From Atopobiaceae bacterium (GTDB taxonomy: Bacteria; Actinomycetota; Coriobacteriia; Coriobacteriales; Atopobiaceae): a stretch of DNA of 64,000 bases. The translations under genes and the position numbers were made by a program. The notes under the pieces are model-generated. The model saw only the letters and a program-made list of their open reading frames with translations. It did not search any database and had not been told where the DNA came from. Of the stretch, positions 41,828-51,163 are shown in pieces. How positions within the stretch are numbered: the first letter of the stretch is position 1; every line of letters starts with the position of its first letter. The DNA is taken from positions 744,001 through 808,000 of the forward strand of contig JALCUE010000001.1 in NCBI GenBank assembly GCA_022655215.1, in the 5' to 3' direction.

Positions 41828-42308
41828 ATTGCAGCGGCTGTCCGTAGTCCTGGTCGCGCAGGAACGCGATCACCTGTTGGAGCGCGTCCCTCGATGCGGA
41901 GGTCACGCGTAGCTTGTCGGCCTCGACGGTCGTCTTGACCTTGAGCTTCTGGTCTCGGATGTCCTTGGCGATCCTCTTTGCCGTGTCTTGGTCGATGCCC
42001 TGGACCACGTGACCGGACACGCGAACCGAGGAACCCGTGGCGGCGACGGGCGCGTCCCATGAGACCGCCTTGAGGTCCACTCCCCTCTTCGCGAGTTTGC
42101 CGTTGAGGACGTCTATGACCTGATTGCCGACGAAGTCGGAGGGGGCGGAGACGGTGAGGGTGCCATCGGCCTTGGACAGCGTGATGCTGGCGCCCGACCC
42201 CTTCAGGTCATAGCGCTGCGTCAGCTCCTTGTTGGCCTGCTGGAACGCGTTGTCGACCTCCTGCATGTCGACCTCGGAGACGACGTCGAAGCTCGAGTCC
42301 TTTGCCAT
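41811..42308 (-). CDS. yajQ: YajQ-family nucleotide-binding protein
   Basis: This 165-residue YajQ/DUF520 protein begins AKDSSFDVVSEVDMQEVDNA and has the family's RYDLKGS and GHVVQGIDQDTAKRI segments. Some members bind cyclic di-GMP or nucleic acids; the role in Gram-positives is unsettled. It lies between the RodZ-like gene (68 bp upstream) and rimO (17-bp overlap). Confidence 0.93.
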   Translation of the reverse strand: MAKDSSFDVVSEVDMQEVDNAFQQANKELTQRYDLKGSGASITLSKADGTLTVSAPSDFVGNQVIDVLNGKLAKRGVDLKAVSWDAPVAATGSSVRVSGHVVQGIDQDTAKRIAKDIRDQKLKVKTTVEADKLRVTSASRDALQQVIAFLRDQDYGQPLQYVNYR

Positions 42309-42376
42309 TTCACCCTCCTCCCGGCGTCTGCGCGACGCCGACGTGTTCTGTCTCGTTACGTGTGCTGGAACGGTCG

Positions 42377-43936
42377 TCAGCCGGCACTGGTCGACGAGGC
42401 CGCGGCGGTCGAGGCATCAGTCGTCGGGACGGCGGTGCCCGCGATGGTGACCTGACCGATTCCCGATGTCTTCTGCTCGAACTGCACCTGCGTGCCGTTC
42501 TTCGTGACGGTGACCGCGGTCGTGTCGCCGACCTGGATCGTTATCGACTGGGTGACGACGTAGGTCTGCTCCCATGGGCCGGTTATGGTCTCGGCGACCT
42601 TGCTATCGCCATCGCTCTCGATCTCGACCCATGAGACCTGGCCGCTCGCGACGGAGACGGTCACGTCGGTCTCCTGCGTCGCCGCCGCCTCCGATGCCGC
42701 CGCGGAGGCAGCGGCCGCATCAGAGAGGGCCTGCTGCTCGGCGGCCTGCTGGTCGGCAGAGCTCGTAGTCGCGGTCACGACCGACTCGGCAGAGGTCGAC
42801 GAGACGCTCACCTGTTTGCCAGAGGTCGTCTTGGATGCCGTGCACGACCTGACGGAAAGCGAGATGACGAGGACGAGGATGACGACGAGAGCGAAGAGGA
42901 TGGTGATGATCGCCCTGCGGCTGTCCGAGAAGTACTCCTCGAGGGCGCCGGCCACACCGCCGCGCCGAGGCGGCTGCCTGCGGCCTCTGTCGCGCATCTG
43001 CCGCTCGTCAGAACTTGAGCTTCTGCGCCTCACGTTCGGACGCTCGGAGTTCGCGATGTTGCGGGAGGATCGCCTGCCAGACTGTGTGGACGCCGCCTCA
43101 TATGACTGGGTCGCGCTGCCATATCGCAGGTCGTCGGTGTACTCGTCAGGTCGCACGCTCCGCGTGGTGATGTCACCACGTGAGTAGGAGCCTCCCCTGC
43201 CTTGACGGGCATCGTCGGCACGACCACGGCCGGTTGCCGAGACAGGTCTCTGACGGCCGTCGGAGGTCCCCCTCCCCTGCCGCGAGCGTGACGCATACTG
43301 AGATTCCTGCGTCATCCGCTGCCTGTCGTTCGGCGTACGAGAGGTATAGGGGCGCCCCTGAGGATAGCCCTGGTTGAGACCGCCACGACCAGCCGCGGCA
43401 CCGGTGGGAGCGCCCGCACCGCCTCTCGTGTTGACCAAGGACGTCGGCTCGACCCCGCGGGACCTATAGGACGACGCGGTGTCCCCGCGCGGGACGTACG
43501 AGGAGCCCGTGAGGCTTCCCGAGGTCGTGCCCCGCCCATCACCCGAGCGGACGCCATTCGACGTCAACTGATGGTCTTGCGGCCTGCGCACCTGGGATGA
43601 AGTGGTATTGGGGAGCTCGTAGACGGGCTCGTCCGTGACGGACCTGCTCTCACGGGTGCGTCGACGGAGCTCGTGCGAGAAGCTGCCGTTGCTGTACTCG
43701 AAGAGATCCTCGGTGAACTGGTCGGTGACCTCGCGGGGATTCAGGCCAAGATAACGTGCATAGGACGAGAGCATCCCCTGGGCGTAACCGCTCTTGGGGA
43801 TGTTGTCGAAGTCCCCCTCCTCGAACGAGATGAGGACCTGCTCCTTGAGCTTGAGGACGCGCGAGGCCTGGGCCACGGTGAGGCCTAGCTGGCGACGTCT
43901 GTCGACGAGCATTTCGCTGAAGCGAGGACGTGCCAC
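42377..43936 (-). CDS. RodZ-like helix-turn-helix membrane protein (DUF4115)
   Basis: This 519-residue protein has a cytoplasmic HTH domain (about 1-90, LGLTVAQASRVLKLKEQVLISFEEGDFDNIP), as in RodZ. A very long Arg/Gly/Ser/Thr-rich disordered region follows (about 95-335), then one membrane helix (about 343-363) and an external beta-rich DUF4115 domain (last ~100 residues). RodZ links MreB to the cell-wall machinery; in species lacking MreB the role is uncertain. Its start abuts the ftsK stop. The disordered segment is unusually long and basic for the family. Confidence 0.85.
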   Translation of the reverse strand: MARPRFSEMLVDRRRQLGLTVAQASRVLKLKEQVLISFEEGDFDNIPKSGYAQGMLSSYARYLGLNPREVTDQFTEDLFEYSNGSFSHELRRRTRESRSVTDEPVYELPNTTSSQVRRPQDHQLTSNGVRSGDGRGTTSGSLTGSSYVPRGDTASSYRSRGVEPTSLVNTRGGAGAPTGAAAGRGGLNQGYPQGRPYTSRTPNDRQRMTQESQYASRSRQGRGTSDGRQRPVSATGRGRADDARQGRGGSYSRGDITTRSVRPDEYTDDLRYGSATQSYEAASTQSGRRSSRNIANSERPNVRRRSSSSDERQMRDRGRRQPPRRGGVAGALEEYFSDSRRAIITILFALVVILVLVISLSVRSCTASKTTSGKQVSVSSTSAESVVTATTSSADQQAAEQQALSDAAAASAAASEAAATQETDVTVSVASGQVSWVEIESDGDSKVAETITGPWEQTYVVTQSITIQVGDTTAVTVTKNGTQVQFEQKTSGIGQVTIAGTAVPTTDASTAAASSTSAG

Positions 43937-46408
43937 CTATTCCACCTCCCGGAACCTCTCGTCTTGAACCCTGAGCTCCTCGAGGCCATCGGCATCGAGC
44001 AGGACGTCGCGCGGCTTGGAGCCGTCCGGTGGTCCCACCACGCCCTTCTGCTCGAGCATATCCATGATTCTACCTGCTCTAGCGTACCCCACCTTCAGGC
44101 GTCGCTGGAGGCCGGAGGTGGAACCAAGCTGAGAGTCCACAACAATCTGGGCGGCCTCCCACACCAGCGGATCGTCGTCGGAGGCCTCCTCGCCAGAGGA
44201 GCCGGGAGCACCCGGCACGACGGCGGAGAGGATCTCATCGTGATAGTCGGGCTCGCCCTGCTCCTTGATGAAGTCGACGGCCTTCTGGATCTCGGGGTCG
44301 GAGACATAGCAGCCGAGGACGCGTCGGGTCCTCCTGCCGCGATGCTTGAAGAGCATGTCACCCTTGCCGAGCAGTCTCTCGGCACCCGTCTGGTCGAGGA
44401 TGACCCGGCTGTCCGTGCCGGAAGCGACCGAGAACGCGATGCGGTTCTCGATGTTCGACTTGATGAGGCCGGTGACGACGTCGGCGGAAGGCCTCTGCGT
44501 GGCGACGATGAGGTGGATTCCGGCGGCACGTGCGAGCTGGGCGATGCGAACGATCGAGGCCTCGACATCCTTGCCCGCGACCATCATGAGGTCGGAGAGC
44601 TCGTCGATGATGATGACGAGATACGGCATGATCTGAGGCGGTTTGCCATCGAGGTCGAGCTTGCCGTCACGGACCATCTTGTTGTAGCTCTTGATCTCGC
44701 GCGCGCCGGCGTGTTCGAACACCTTGAGCCTGCGCTCCATCTCCGTGACAGCCCACTGGAGCGCACTCGACGCCTGACGAGGTTCGGTGACGACGGGAAC
44801 GTAAAGGTGAGGTAGACCGTTGTAGCCACCAAGCTCGACGCGCTTGGGGTCGATCATGATGAGCCTGACCTGGTCCGGAGTGTCGCGCATGAGGATGGAC
44901 ATGATGATCGAGTTGATCATCACGGACTTGCCGGAGCCAGTGGCGCCCGCGATGAGAAGGTGCGGCATGCCCGCGAGGTCGGCCACGACCGGAGCACCCT
45001 CGGCATCACGTCCGATGGCGAGCTCCAGAGGTCCACCCTGCGCATACGGCAGGACGTCTCCGAGGCACACGTTCTGACGCTTCTCGTTGGGGATCTCGAT
45101 GCCCACGAGCGAGGTGCCCGGGATGGGGGCGAAGATTCGCACCGACTCGGCGGCAAGGGAGAGGGCGATGTCGTCCTCGAGGTTCGTGATCTTGTTGACG
45201 CGCTCGCCCTCGCCCATCTCGACCTTGAACGTCGTGACGAGAGGGCCGGAGACCCAGCCCGTGACCCTGCTCGCAAGTCCGAACTCCTCAAGCGTGCCCT
45301 GAAGCCTCTTGGCGGTGGCCTCGAGCTCCGACCTCGAGCTCGAGCTGTTGGCTGAGTTGGGGTTCGACTTCAGGATGGAAAGGGGCGGGAGCTTGAGGTC
45401 GGGGTTCTCGTCGCCGGGACGGCTCAGCGAGCCCTTGTCGGAGTCCTTCGCCTTCTTGCCACCCGAGGAGGTCTTCGCAGGTGCGATGAAGCCGGGAATC
45501 GAGTCATCGTCCCCGAGCTTGGTGGTCTTGCGCTCGGACTCGTCCAAGGGCCTCGCGGGACGGGCGCCGTCGATTTCGAGATCGGGATGACGCTTGCCGA
45601 TGCGCTCGGTCGTCTTGGACGAGGAATCGGAGCGCTTCAGGACGGACGTCTTGCGCGCACCAAGGAACGTGGTCGTGGCTTCGCCATCCTCGTCGAACAG
45701 GGAGGCCTGAGGCACCTGCTGCTTCTTCGAGCGACCCTTGCCGACTCGCTGACGTCCCTCGCGCGTGGTGTCATCGGCGACCTCCTGCTCCCTGAGACGA
45801 CGCTCATGGGCGGAGTTCGCCTTCTGGCGAACCTTGAGCACGAGCCCGGAGATCGAGAAGCCGCAGACGATGACACCGGCGATGATGAGCCCGACGAGGA
45901 GGACGATGCCGATGATGCGGCCGACGAGCACGAGAAGGACCCAGGCGATCCCACCGCCGACGTAACCGCCCGCACGCGTGACGACCTCAGGCTCGAGTAC
46001 GAGCTGAGGGTTAGACTCCGCGCCGGGAACGTTGAGCGACATGATGGCGAGCGTGGCGACCACGACCATCGCGAGCCCGAGGGCGCTCCTCGCGGAGAGG
46101 GGCGCATCGGAGGCAGCGAAGAACGTGAGCGCGAAGAGGAAGAGCGCGATGGGGACGAGCACGGCGCCCGCACCGAATCCCAGTGTGAGCCCGGTCGCAC
46201 ACGCATGGGTCACCACGGCCGATGAGGGGGAGACGAGCGAGAGGACCATGGCTACCGCCACGACCGCGCAGACCACCCCGATGATGTCGTTCCTGGCGCC
46301 CTCGGCGACGACGGCATCAGAGGACGACCTCCCCTTGGAGGCCCCCCTCTTCCCACCGTTCTGCCTTCTTCTGCCTTGTTGTGCGTTTGAGCTGCGACGT
46401 GCTGCCAT
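43937..46408 (-). CDS. ftsK: DNA translocase FtsK/SpoIIIE
   Basis: This 823-residue protein pumps chromosomal DNA through the closing septum. N-terminal membrane helices (about 40-200) are followed by a charged linker (200-350), the RecA-like motor with GATGSGKSV (about 488-496), IIDELSDLMMV and IVATQRPS. The C-terminal gamma winged helix (last ~70 residues, GLQRRLKVGYARAGRIMDMLE) recognises KOPS/SRS sequences. It lies between rnj and the RodZ-like gene with essentially no gaps. Confidence 0.97.
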   Translation of the reverse strand: MAARRSSNAQQGRRRQNGGKRGASKGRSSSDAVVAEGARNDIIGVVCAVVAVAMVLSLVSPSSAVVTHACATGLTLGFGAGAVLVPIALFLFALTFFAASDAPLSARSALGLAMVVVATLAIMSLNVPGAESNPQLVLEPEVVTRAGGYVGGGIAWVLLVLVGRIIGIVLLVGLIIAGVIVCGFSISGLVLKVRQKANSAHERRLREQEVADDTTREGRQRVGKGRSKKQQVPQASLFDEDGEATTTFLGARKTSVLKRSDSSSKTTERIGKRHPDLEIDGARPARPLDESERKTTKLGDDDSIPGFIAPAKTSSGGKKAKDSDKGSLSRPGDENPDLKLPPLSILKSNPNSANSSSSRSELEATAKRLQGTLEEFGLASRVTGWVSGPLVTTFKVEMGEGERVNKITNLEDDIALSLAAESVRIFAPIPGTSLVGIEIPNEKRQNVCLGDVLPYAQGGPLELAIGRDAEGAPVVADLAGMPHLLIAGATGSGKSVMINSIIMSILMRDTPDQVRLIMIDPKRVELGGYNGLPHLYVPVVTEPRQASSALQWAVTEMERRLKVFEHAGAREIKSYNKMVRDGKLDLDGKPPQIMPYLVIIIDELSDLMMVAGKDVEASIVRIAQLARAAGIHLIVATQRPSADVVTGLIKSNIENRIAFSVASGTDSRVILDQTGAERLLGKGDMLFKHRGRRTRRVLGCYVSDPEIQKAVDFIKEQGEPDYHDEILSAVVPGAPGSSGEEASDDDPLVWEAAQIVVDSQLGSTSGLQRRLKVGYARAGRIMDMLEQKGVVGPPDGSKPRDVLLDADGLEELRVQDERFREVE

Positions 46409-48073
46409 CTAGACCTCCATCACGACCGGGATCACCATGGGTCGCGTATGCGTCTTGTTCCAGAGGTAGTTGGAGATGCTGTTTCGGACGGCCTTCCTGA
46501 TGACGTCCGTTCCGGAGCCATTCGAGAAGTTGCCACCCTCGACGGACTTCCTGATGAGGGCCTCGGCCTCACCAAGGAGCTTGTCATCGTTGGCGAAGGA
46601 GACTCCCCTGCTCGAGAACTCGACCTCATCGACCTTGTGCTTGCGATTCGAGATGGTGACGACGCAGGTGACGATGCCGTCGCATGCGAGCTTCTGACGA
46701 TCGCGCAGGACCACGGGGTCGGTGTCGCCGATCCTCAGACCATCGACGTAGACGATGCCGGAGTCCACGGGCTGCCCGATGCTGACCTTGCCGTCGCGCA
46801 TCTCGAGCGTGTCACCGTTATCGCAGAGGAAGACATGGTCCTTGGGCATGCCCATGTCATAGGCGAGCTGCGCGTGGGCGCGGAGATGGACGGCCTCGCC
46901 GTGGACGGGCATGAAGAACTTGGGCCTCGTCATGGCGAGCATGAGCTTGAGCTCCTCGCGGGAACCATGGCCGGAGACGTGCACGACGGCATTGCTCTTG
47001 TCGAAGATCGTGCAGCCGATCTTCGAGAGCGAGTTGATGATGCCCTGCACGGACTTCTCGTTGCCGGGAACGGGCGTGGCGGAGATGATGACCGTGTCGC
47101 TGGCGTTGATGGACAGGGAGCGGTGCTCTCCGTTCGCCATGCGTGCGAGCGCAGAGAGGGGCTCGCCTTGGCTGCCGGTGCACAGCACGACGATCTTCTC
47201 GTCAGGGATGTCATCCACGTCATATGCGTCGAGGATGTTCTCGTCGGCGATCTTGAGATAGCCGAGCTCGCGGGCGATCTTCGTGTTCGTGACCATGGAA
47301 CGGCCGGTGACGACGACCTTGCGGCCGACGGCGACGCTCGCGTCGCAGACCTGCTGGAGCCTGTGGATGTGGCTCGAGAAGGATGCCACGAAGACGCGGC
47401 CAGGGGCGTTCTTGATGATATGCCTCAGCGCGGCGCCGACGGTGGCCTCGGAGGGGGTGAAGCCCGGTCGCGTCGCATTGGTGGAGTCCGACAGAAGCAG
47501 GTCGATGCCCTGCTTGCCGTACTTGCAGATGGCCTGATAGTCAGGGCGGACACCATCGATGGGCGTCTGGTCGAGCTTGAAGTCGCCCGTGTGCAGAACC
47601 GTGCCCGCAGGCGTCTTCATGAAGACGCCGAGCGCCGCGGGGATGGAGTGCGTCATCGAGAAGAAGTCGATGGAGAAGGCACCGAGGTTGAGATGGCTGC
47701 CATCCGTGACGGGACGGAACTTGGGGGACTTGATGTTGTGCTCGGCAAGCTTGCCCTCGATGAATCCGAGCGTGAGGTTGCTGGAGAAGATGGGGACCTT
47801 GTGCGTGAGGTCCATGAGGAGATACGGGAGGGCGCCGGTGTGGTCCTCGTGACCGTGCGTGATGATGATGCCACGGAGCTTCTCCTCGTTCTCGAGGACA
47901 TAGGTGTAGTCAGGAAGGACGAGGTCGATGCCGGGCTGGTCGTCATCGGGGAACATGAGGCCCGCATCGACGAGGACCATGTCGTCGCCGTACTCGAACG
48001 CGGTCATGTTCTTGCCGATCCCGTCCAGGCCTCCGAGCGGGATGATCTTCAGGGATGTCTGGTTCTTAGCCAT
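46409..48073 (-). CDS. rnj: Ribonuclease J
   Basis: This 554-residue metallo-beta-lactamase/beta-CASP nuclease has 5'-to-3' exo- and endonuclease activity in RNA maturation and decay. The metal motif HGHEDH is at 73-78 and further beta-CASP motifs include LLSDSTNA and HVSGHGS. It lacks a long C-terminal extension. ATG 48073 has AAAGGAAA upstream. A possible -10 (TACAAT on the minus strand, 48196-48201) would give a ~115-nt leader. It ends one base from ftsK. Confidence 0.96.
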   Translation of the reverse strand: MAKNQTSLKIIPLGGLDGIGKNMTAFEYGDDMVLVDAGLMFPDDDQPGIDLVLPDYTYVLENEEKLRGIIITHGHEDHTGALPYLLMDLTHKVPIFSSNLTLGFIEGKLAEHNIKSPKFRPVTDGSHLNLGAFSIDFFSMTHSIPAALGVFMKTPAGTVLHTGDFKLDQTPIDGVRPDYQAICKYGKQGIDLLLSDSTNATRPGFTPSEATVGAALRHIIKNAPGRVFVASFSSHIHRLQQVCDASVAVGRKVVVTGRSMVTNTKIARELGYLKIADENILDAYDVDDIPDEKIVVLCTGSQGEPLSALARMANGEHRSLSINASDTVIISATPVPGNEKSVQGIINSLSKIGCTIFDKSNAVVHVSGHGSREELKLMLAMTRPKFFMPVHGEAVHLRAHAQLAYDMGMPKDHVFLCDNGDTLEMRDGKVSIGQPVDSGIVYVDGLRIGDTDPVVLRDRQKLACDGIVTCVVTISNRKHKVDEVEFSSRGVSFANDDKLLGEAEALIRKSVEGGNFSNGSGTDVIRKAVRNSISNYLWNKTHTRPMVIPVVMEV

Positions 48074-48242
48074 ATGGCTGATTTCCTTTCGTGAGTGGTG
48101 CCGTTGAACGACGTTTCTAGACGGCCTTGGCCGTCGTGGCTTCGGTGGAGGATACGCCGCGACACGGTCGCGACCAAGCCCCATACATGTTTGTCATTGT
48201 AGACGAACCGAAGGCTCGATTCACCTGCTCATACGTATAAGA

Positions 48243-48277
48243 GGGCGGGACGAGGGCTTGATCGCCTCGTCCCGCCC
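48243..48277 (-). terminator. Terminator-like hairpin after pnp
   Basis: A perfect 13-bp stem GGGCGGGACGAGG (48243-48255)/CCTCGTCCCGCCC (48265-48277) lies about 28 bp past the pnp stop. In the minus direction it is followed by CTCTTATA, a short T-rich tract. Confidence 0.75.
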
Positions 48278-48305
48278 GTCGGGCCTTAAGCCTGCGCTCG
48301 GGAGC

Positions 48306-50555
48306 CTAGCCCTCGTGGTGCCTGCGGGGCTGGCGGCCGGAGTTGCCGTTGGAACCATGATCGCCGGGACGACGCTGGCCGGAGCGGCCGTTACGGCCGT
48401 GGTCACGGTCGCCATGGTCGTGGTCGTGGTTGCCGCCGTTGCCATGGCCGGAGCCCGCGGGAGCCTCGGGCTTGTCGATGCGATCCAGGCTGATCTTGCC
48501 CTTCTCGTCGACCTCGAGCACGCGGACCTTGACCTCGTCGCCGATGTTCAGGACGTCCTCGACCTTCTCCACACGACCCTTGGCGACGCGGGAGATGTGG
48601 AGCAGACCGTCCTTGCCGGGGAGCAGCTCGACGAAGGCGCCGAAGGGCTGGATGCCGACGACGCGGCCGTTGTACTCCTCGCCCACCTCGGGGACCTTGA
48701 CGATGGCCTTGATACGCTCAGCCGCCTCGTCACCCGCGCCGTTCGTGCCGGCCACGAAGACGGTGCCGTCCTCCTGGATGTCGATGGTGGCACCGGTGTC
48801 CTCCTGGATGCCACGGATCACCTTGCCGCCGCTGCCGATGACGTCGCGGATCTTGTCGGTCGGGATGGTGAGGGTGATGATCTGCGGTGCGTTGTCCTTG
48901 GGCTTGACGCGGGGCTCGGGAATCTGCTCGAGCATCTTGCCGAGGATGAAGGCGCGACCGTCATGCGCCTGCATGAGGGCCTTCTTGAGGATCTCGGGCG
49001 TGAGGCCCGTGGCCTTGTTGTCCATCTGCATGGCGGTGATGCCGCGCTCGGTGCCGGTCACCTTGAAGTCCATGTCGCCGAGGAAGTCCTCGAGGCCCTG
49101 GATGTCGGAGAGGACGACGGTCTTGCCGTTCTCCTGGATGAGGCCCATGGCGATGCCGGAGACGGGGCGCTTGATGGGCACGCCGGCGTCCATGAGGGCG
49201 AGGGTGCTGCCGCAGGTCGACGCCATCGAGGAGCTGCCGTTCGAGGACATGACCTCGGAGACGACGCGGATGGTGTAGGGGAAGTCGGTCTCGGAGGGGA
49301 TCATCGGGAGCAGCGCGCGCTCGGCAAGGTTGCCGTGACCGATCTCACGACGCTTGGGGCTGCCCATGCGGCCGGTCTGGCCGGTGCAGTAGGGCGGGAA
49401 GTTGTAGTGGTGGATGTAGCGCTTGCCATCGACGGGCTCGATGGTGTCGAGTCGCTGCCACTCGTTGAGCATACCGAGGGTGCACACGGAGAGCACCTGG
49501 GTCTGGCCACGCTGGAAGAGGCCGGAGCCATGGACCAGCGGGAGGTAGTTCGGCTTGACCGTGATGGGACGGATCTCGTCGGCGACGCGGCCGTCGACGC
49601 GCTCGCCGGTCTCGACGACCATGTTGCGCATGGCATGCTTCTCGAGGCCCTTGAGCTCGACGGGGATGGCACGCGAGTACTGAGTCTGCTCCTCGTCGGT
49701 GAACTCGGCCTTGATCTGGGCCTTGAGAGCCTCGACGCGACCGATGCGAGAGAGCTTGTCGGCGTCCTTGAGTGCGGCGCTCATCTCGTCGAAGTGGTTG
49801 AAGACCTTGTCGTGCACGTAGGCGATGGGCTCGTCGAGGACGTAGCTCTTCTGCTCGATCTCGCCGTTGGCATCGACCCACTTGGCGAAGAACTTCTTCT
49901 CCTCCTCGCAGAACTCGCCGATGACGCCCTGGCCGAACGCCATGGCGGCGAGCATGTCCTCCTCGGAGATCTCGTTCGCGGAAGCCTCGAGCATGGAGAT
50001 GAAGCTGTCGGTGCCGGCGAGCTCGAGGTCGAGGTCGGAGGCGTCGCGCTGCTCATATGTGGGGTTGACGATGAACTCGCCGGTCTCAGGGTCGCGACCG
50101 ATGCGGACGCAGGCGAGAGGTCCTTCGAAGGGGACGCCGCCGATGGTGAGGGCGACGGAGGCGCCCATGCAGCAGATGGTGTCGACGGGGTTGATCTGGT
50201 CGGCCACGAGCGAGGTGGCGACGACCTGAACCTCGTTCCTGAATCCGTCAGGGAAGCTCGGGCGCAGGGGACGGTCGATCATGCGGGCGGTGAGCGTGGC
50301 CTTCTCGGAGGGACGGGCCTCACGCTTGAGGTATCCACCTGGGATGCGGCCCACGGCATACATCTTCTCGATGAAGTCGACCGTGAGGGGGAAGAAGTCG
50401 TAGTCCTTGCGCTCGTCGGAGACGACGGCGGTGAGAAGCACCGTGGAGTCACCCTGCTTGACGAGGCAGGCGCCGGTCGCCTGCTCGGCGAGCTCGCCGG
50501 CCTCGAGGACGTAGTGCTTCCCGTAGAGGTCGAACTCGTGAGTTACTTTGGTCAT
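48306..50555 (-). CDS. pnp: Polynucleotide phosphorylase
   Basis: PNPase is the phosphorolytic 3'-to-5' exoribonuclease of mRNA decay. This 749-residue protein has two RNase PH domains, a KH domain (IRDVIGSGGKVIRGIQE) and an S1 domain (GEEYNGRVVGIQPFGAFVEL). A ~48-residue Gly/His/Asn/Arg-rich low-complexity tail follows. ATG 50555 has AGAGGACAG upstream. It follows rpsO across a 174-bp hairpin-rich leader, the arrangement in which pnp is often autoregulated in other bacteria. Confidence 0.98.
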   Translation of the reverse strand: MTKVTHEFDLYGKHYVLEAGELAEQATGACLVKQGDSTVLLTAVVSDERKDYDFFPLTVDFIEKMYAVGRIPGGYLKREARPSEKATLTARMIDRPLRPSFPDGFRNEVQVVATSLVADQINPVDTICCMGASVALTIGGVPFEGPLACVRIGRDPETGEFIVNPTYEQRDASDLDLELAGTDSFISMLEASANEISEEDMLAAMAFGQGVIGEFCEEEKKFFAKWVDANGEIEQKSYVLDEPIAYVHDKVFNHFDEMSAALKDADKLSRIGRVEALKAQIKAEFTDEEQTQYSRAIPVELKGLEKHAMRNMVVETGERVDGRVADEIRPITVKPNYLPLVHGSGLFQRGQTQVLSVCTLGMLNEWQRLDTIEPVDGKRYIHHYNFPPYCTGQTGRMGSPKRREIGHGNLAERALLPMIPSETDFPYTIRVVSEVMSSNGSSSMASTCGSTLALMDAGVPIKRPVSGIAMGLIQENGKTVVLSDIQGLEDFLGDMDFKVTGTERGITAMQMDNKATGLTPEILKKALMQAHDGRAFILGKMLEQIPEPRVKPKDNAPQIITLTIPTDKIRDVIGSGGKVIRGIQEDTGATIDIQEDGTVFVAGTNGAGDEAAERIKAIVKVPEVGEEYNGRVVGIQPFGAFVELLPGKDGLLHISRVAKGRVEKVEDVLNIGDEVKVRVLEVDEKGKISLDRIDKPEAPAGSGHGNGGNHDHDHGDRDHGRNGRSGQRRPGDHGSNGNSGRQPRRHHEG

Positions 50556-50585
50556 GTCTGTCCTCTTATCTCCGTCTGCCACATT

Positions 50586-50722
50586 GCAGACGGGCCGTCT
50601 GCGGGCCTCCCGTTCGGGAACGCCGGCCTGGCCGGCGCACGTGACGCGTCACGTGACTCGCGGCATGTCCCCGCTCCTGTGCGGGACGCATGCAATGAGA
50701 GGGAGCGCCCGAAGGCGCCCCC
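50586..50722 (-). promoter_or_regulatory. Structured rpsO-pnp intergenic leader
   Basis: Five stem-loops are packed into the 174 bp before pnp. They are GCAGACG-GGC-CGTCTGC (50586-50602), CGCCGGC-CTG-GCCGGCG (50621-50637) and the perfect 18-bp palindrome CACGTGACGCGTCACGTG (50638-50655). The other two are a long imperfect hairpin (50663-50693) and GGGAGCGCC-CGAA-GGCGCCCCC (50701-50722), which lies just after the rpsO stop and may attenuate. E. coli pnp autoregulates through RNase III-cut leader hairpins; a comparable control here is inference. Confidence 0.6.
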
Positions 50723-50729
50723 TTAGGTC

Positions 50730-51008
50730 CTACTGGATGTTGTCGCGGATGCCTAGCTTCGCGATGAGCGAGCGGTACTCCTCGATGTCGTTCCTCTTGA
50801 TGTAGCCGAGGAGGCGGCGACGCTGGCCGACGAGCATGAGAAGGCCACGACGGGTGTGATAGTCCTTCTTGTGGGACTTCATGTGCTCGGTGAGCTCGCG
50901 GATGCGCTCGGTGAGGAGGGCGACCTGCACGGAGGCGGAGCCGGAGTCCTTCTCGTCCTTGCCGTACTCCTTGATGAGCTCGGCCTTGCGTTCCTTGGAA
51001 ACGGTCAT
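50730..51008 (-). CDS. rpsO: 30S ribosomal protein S15
   Basis: This 92-residue S15 binds the central domain of 16S rRNA. It has the conserved [29 protein letters not shown] start and the HxxDxHSRRGL-type motif, here [25 protein letters not shown] 51008 has AAAGGTGT upstream; two extra upstream residues are possible but unlikely. It is followed by pnp, an almost universal gene pair. Confidence 0.98.
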   Translation of the reverse strand: MTVSKERKAELIKEYGKDEKDSGSASVQVALLTERIRELTEHMKSHKKDYHTRRGLLMLVGQRRRLLGYIKRNDIEEYRSLIAKLGIRDNIQ

Positions 51009-51163
51009 TCTGTACACCTTTCATTCATGGATTCGCCCGAGACCGGGTGCGCCGCCAGGTGGTGGCGAGACGACCAGGTGAGGGGTATGTGCTTGGACAG
51101 GATACCACGAGGTGCCCACGTCGGTGGGCGGAAGCCCCTTCTCCATATGTCCGACCCAGGGCG

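Noticed and set aside
46448-48094. Long open frame antisense to rnj
   Set aside because: Same artefact: RNase J on the minus strand is unambiguous and the antisense translation is low in aromatic residues and repetitive.
48258-50726. Very long open frame (over 800 codons) antisense to pnp
   Set aside because: It is the mirror of pnp codon structure in high-GC DNA; the translation is Leu/Val/Asp/Gly-biased, has no recognisable domain, and pnp on the other strand is certain.
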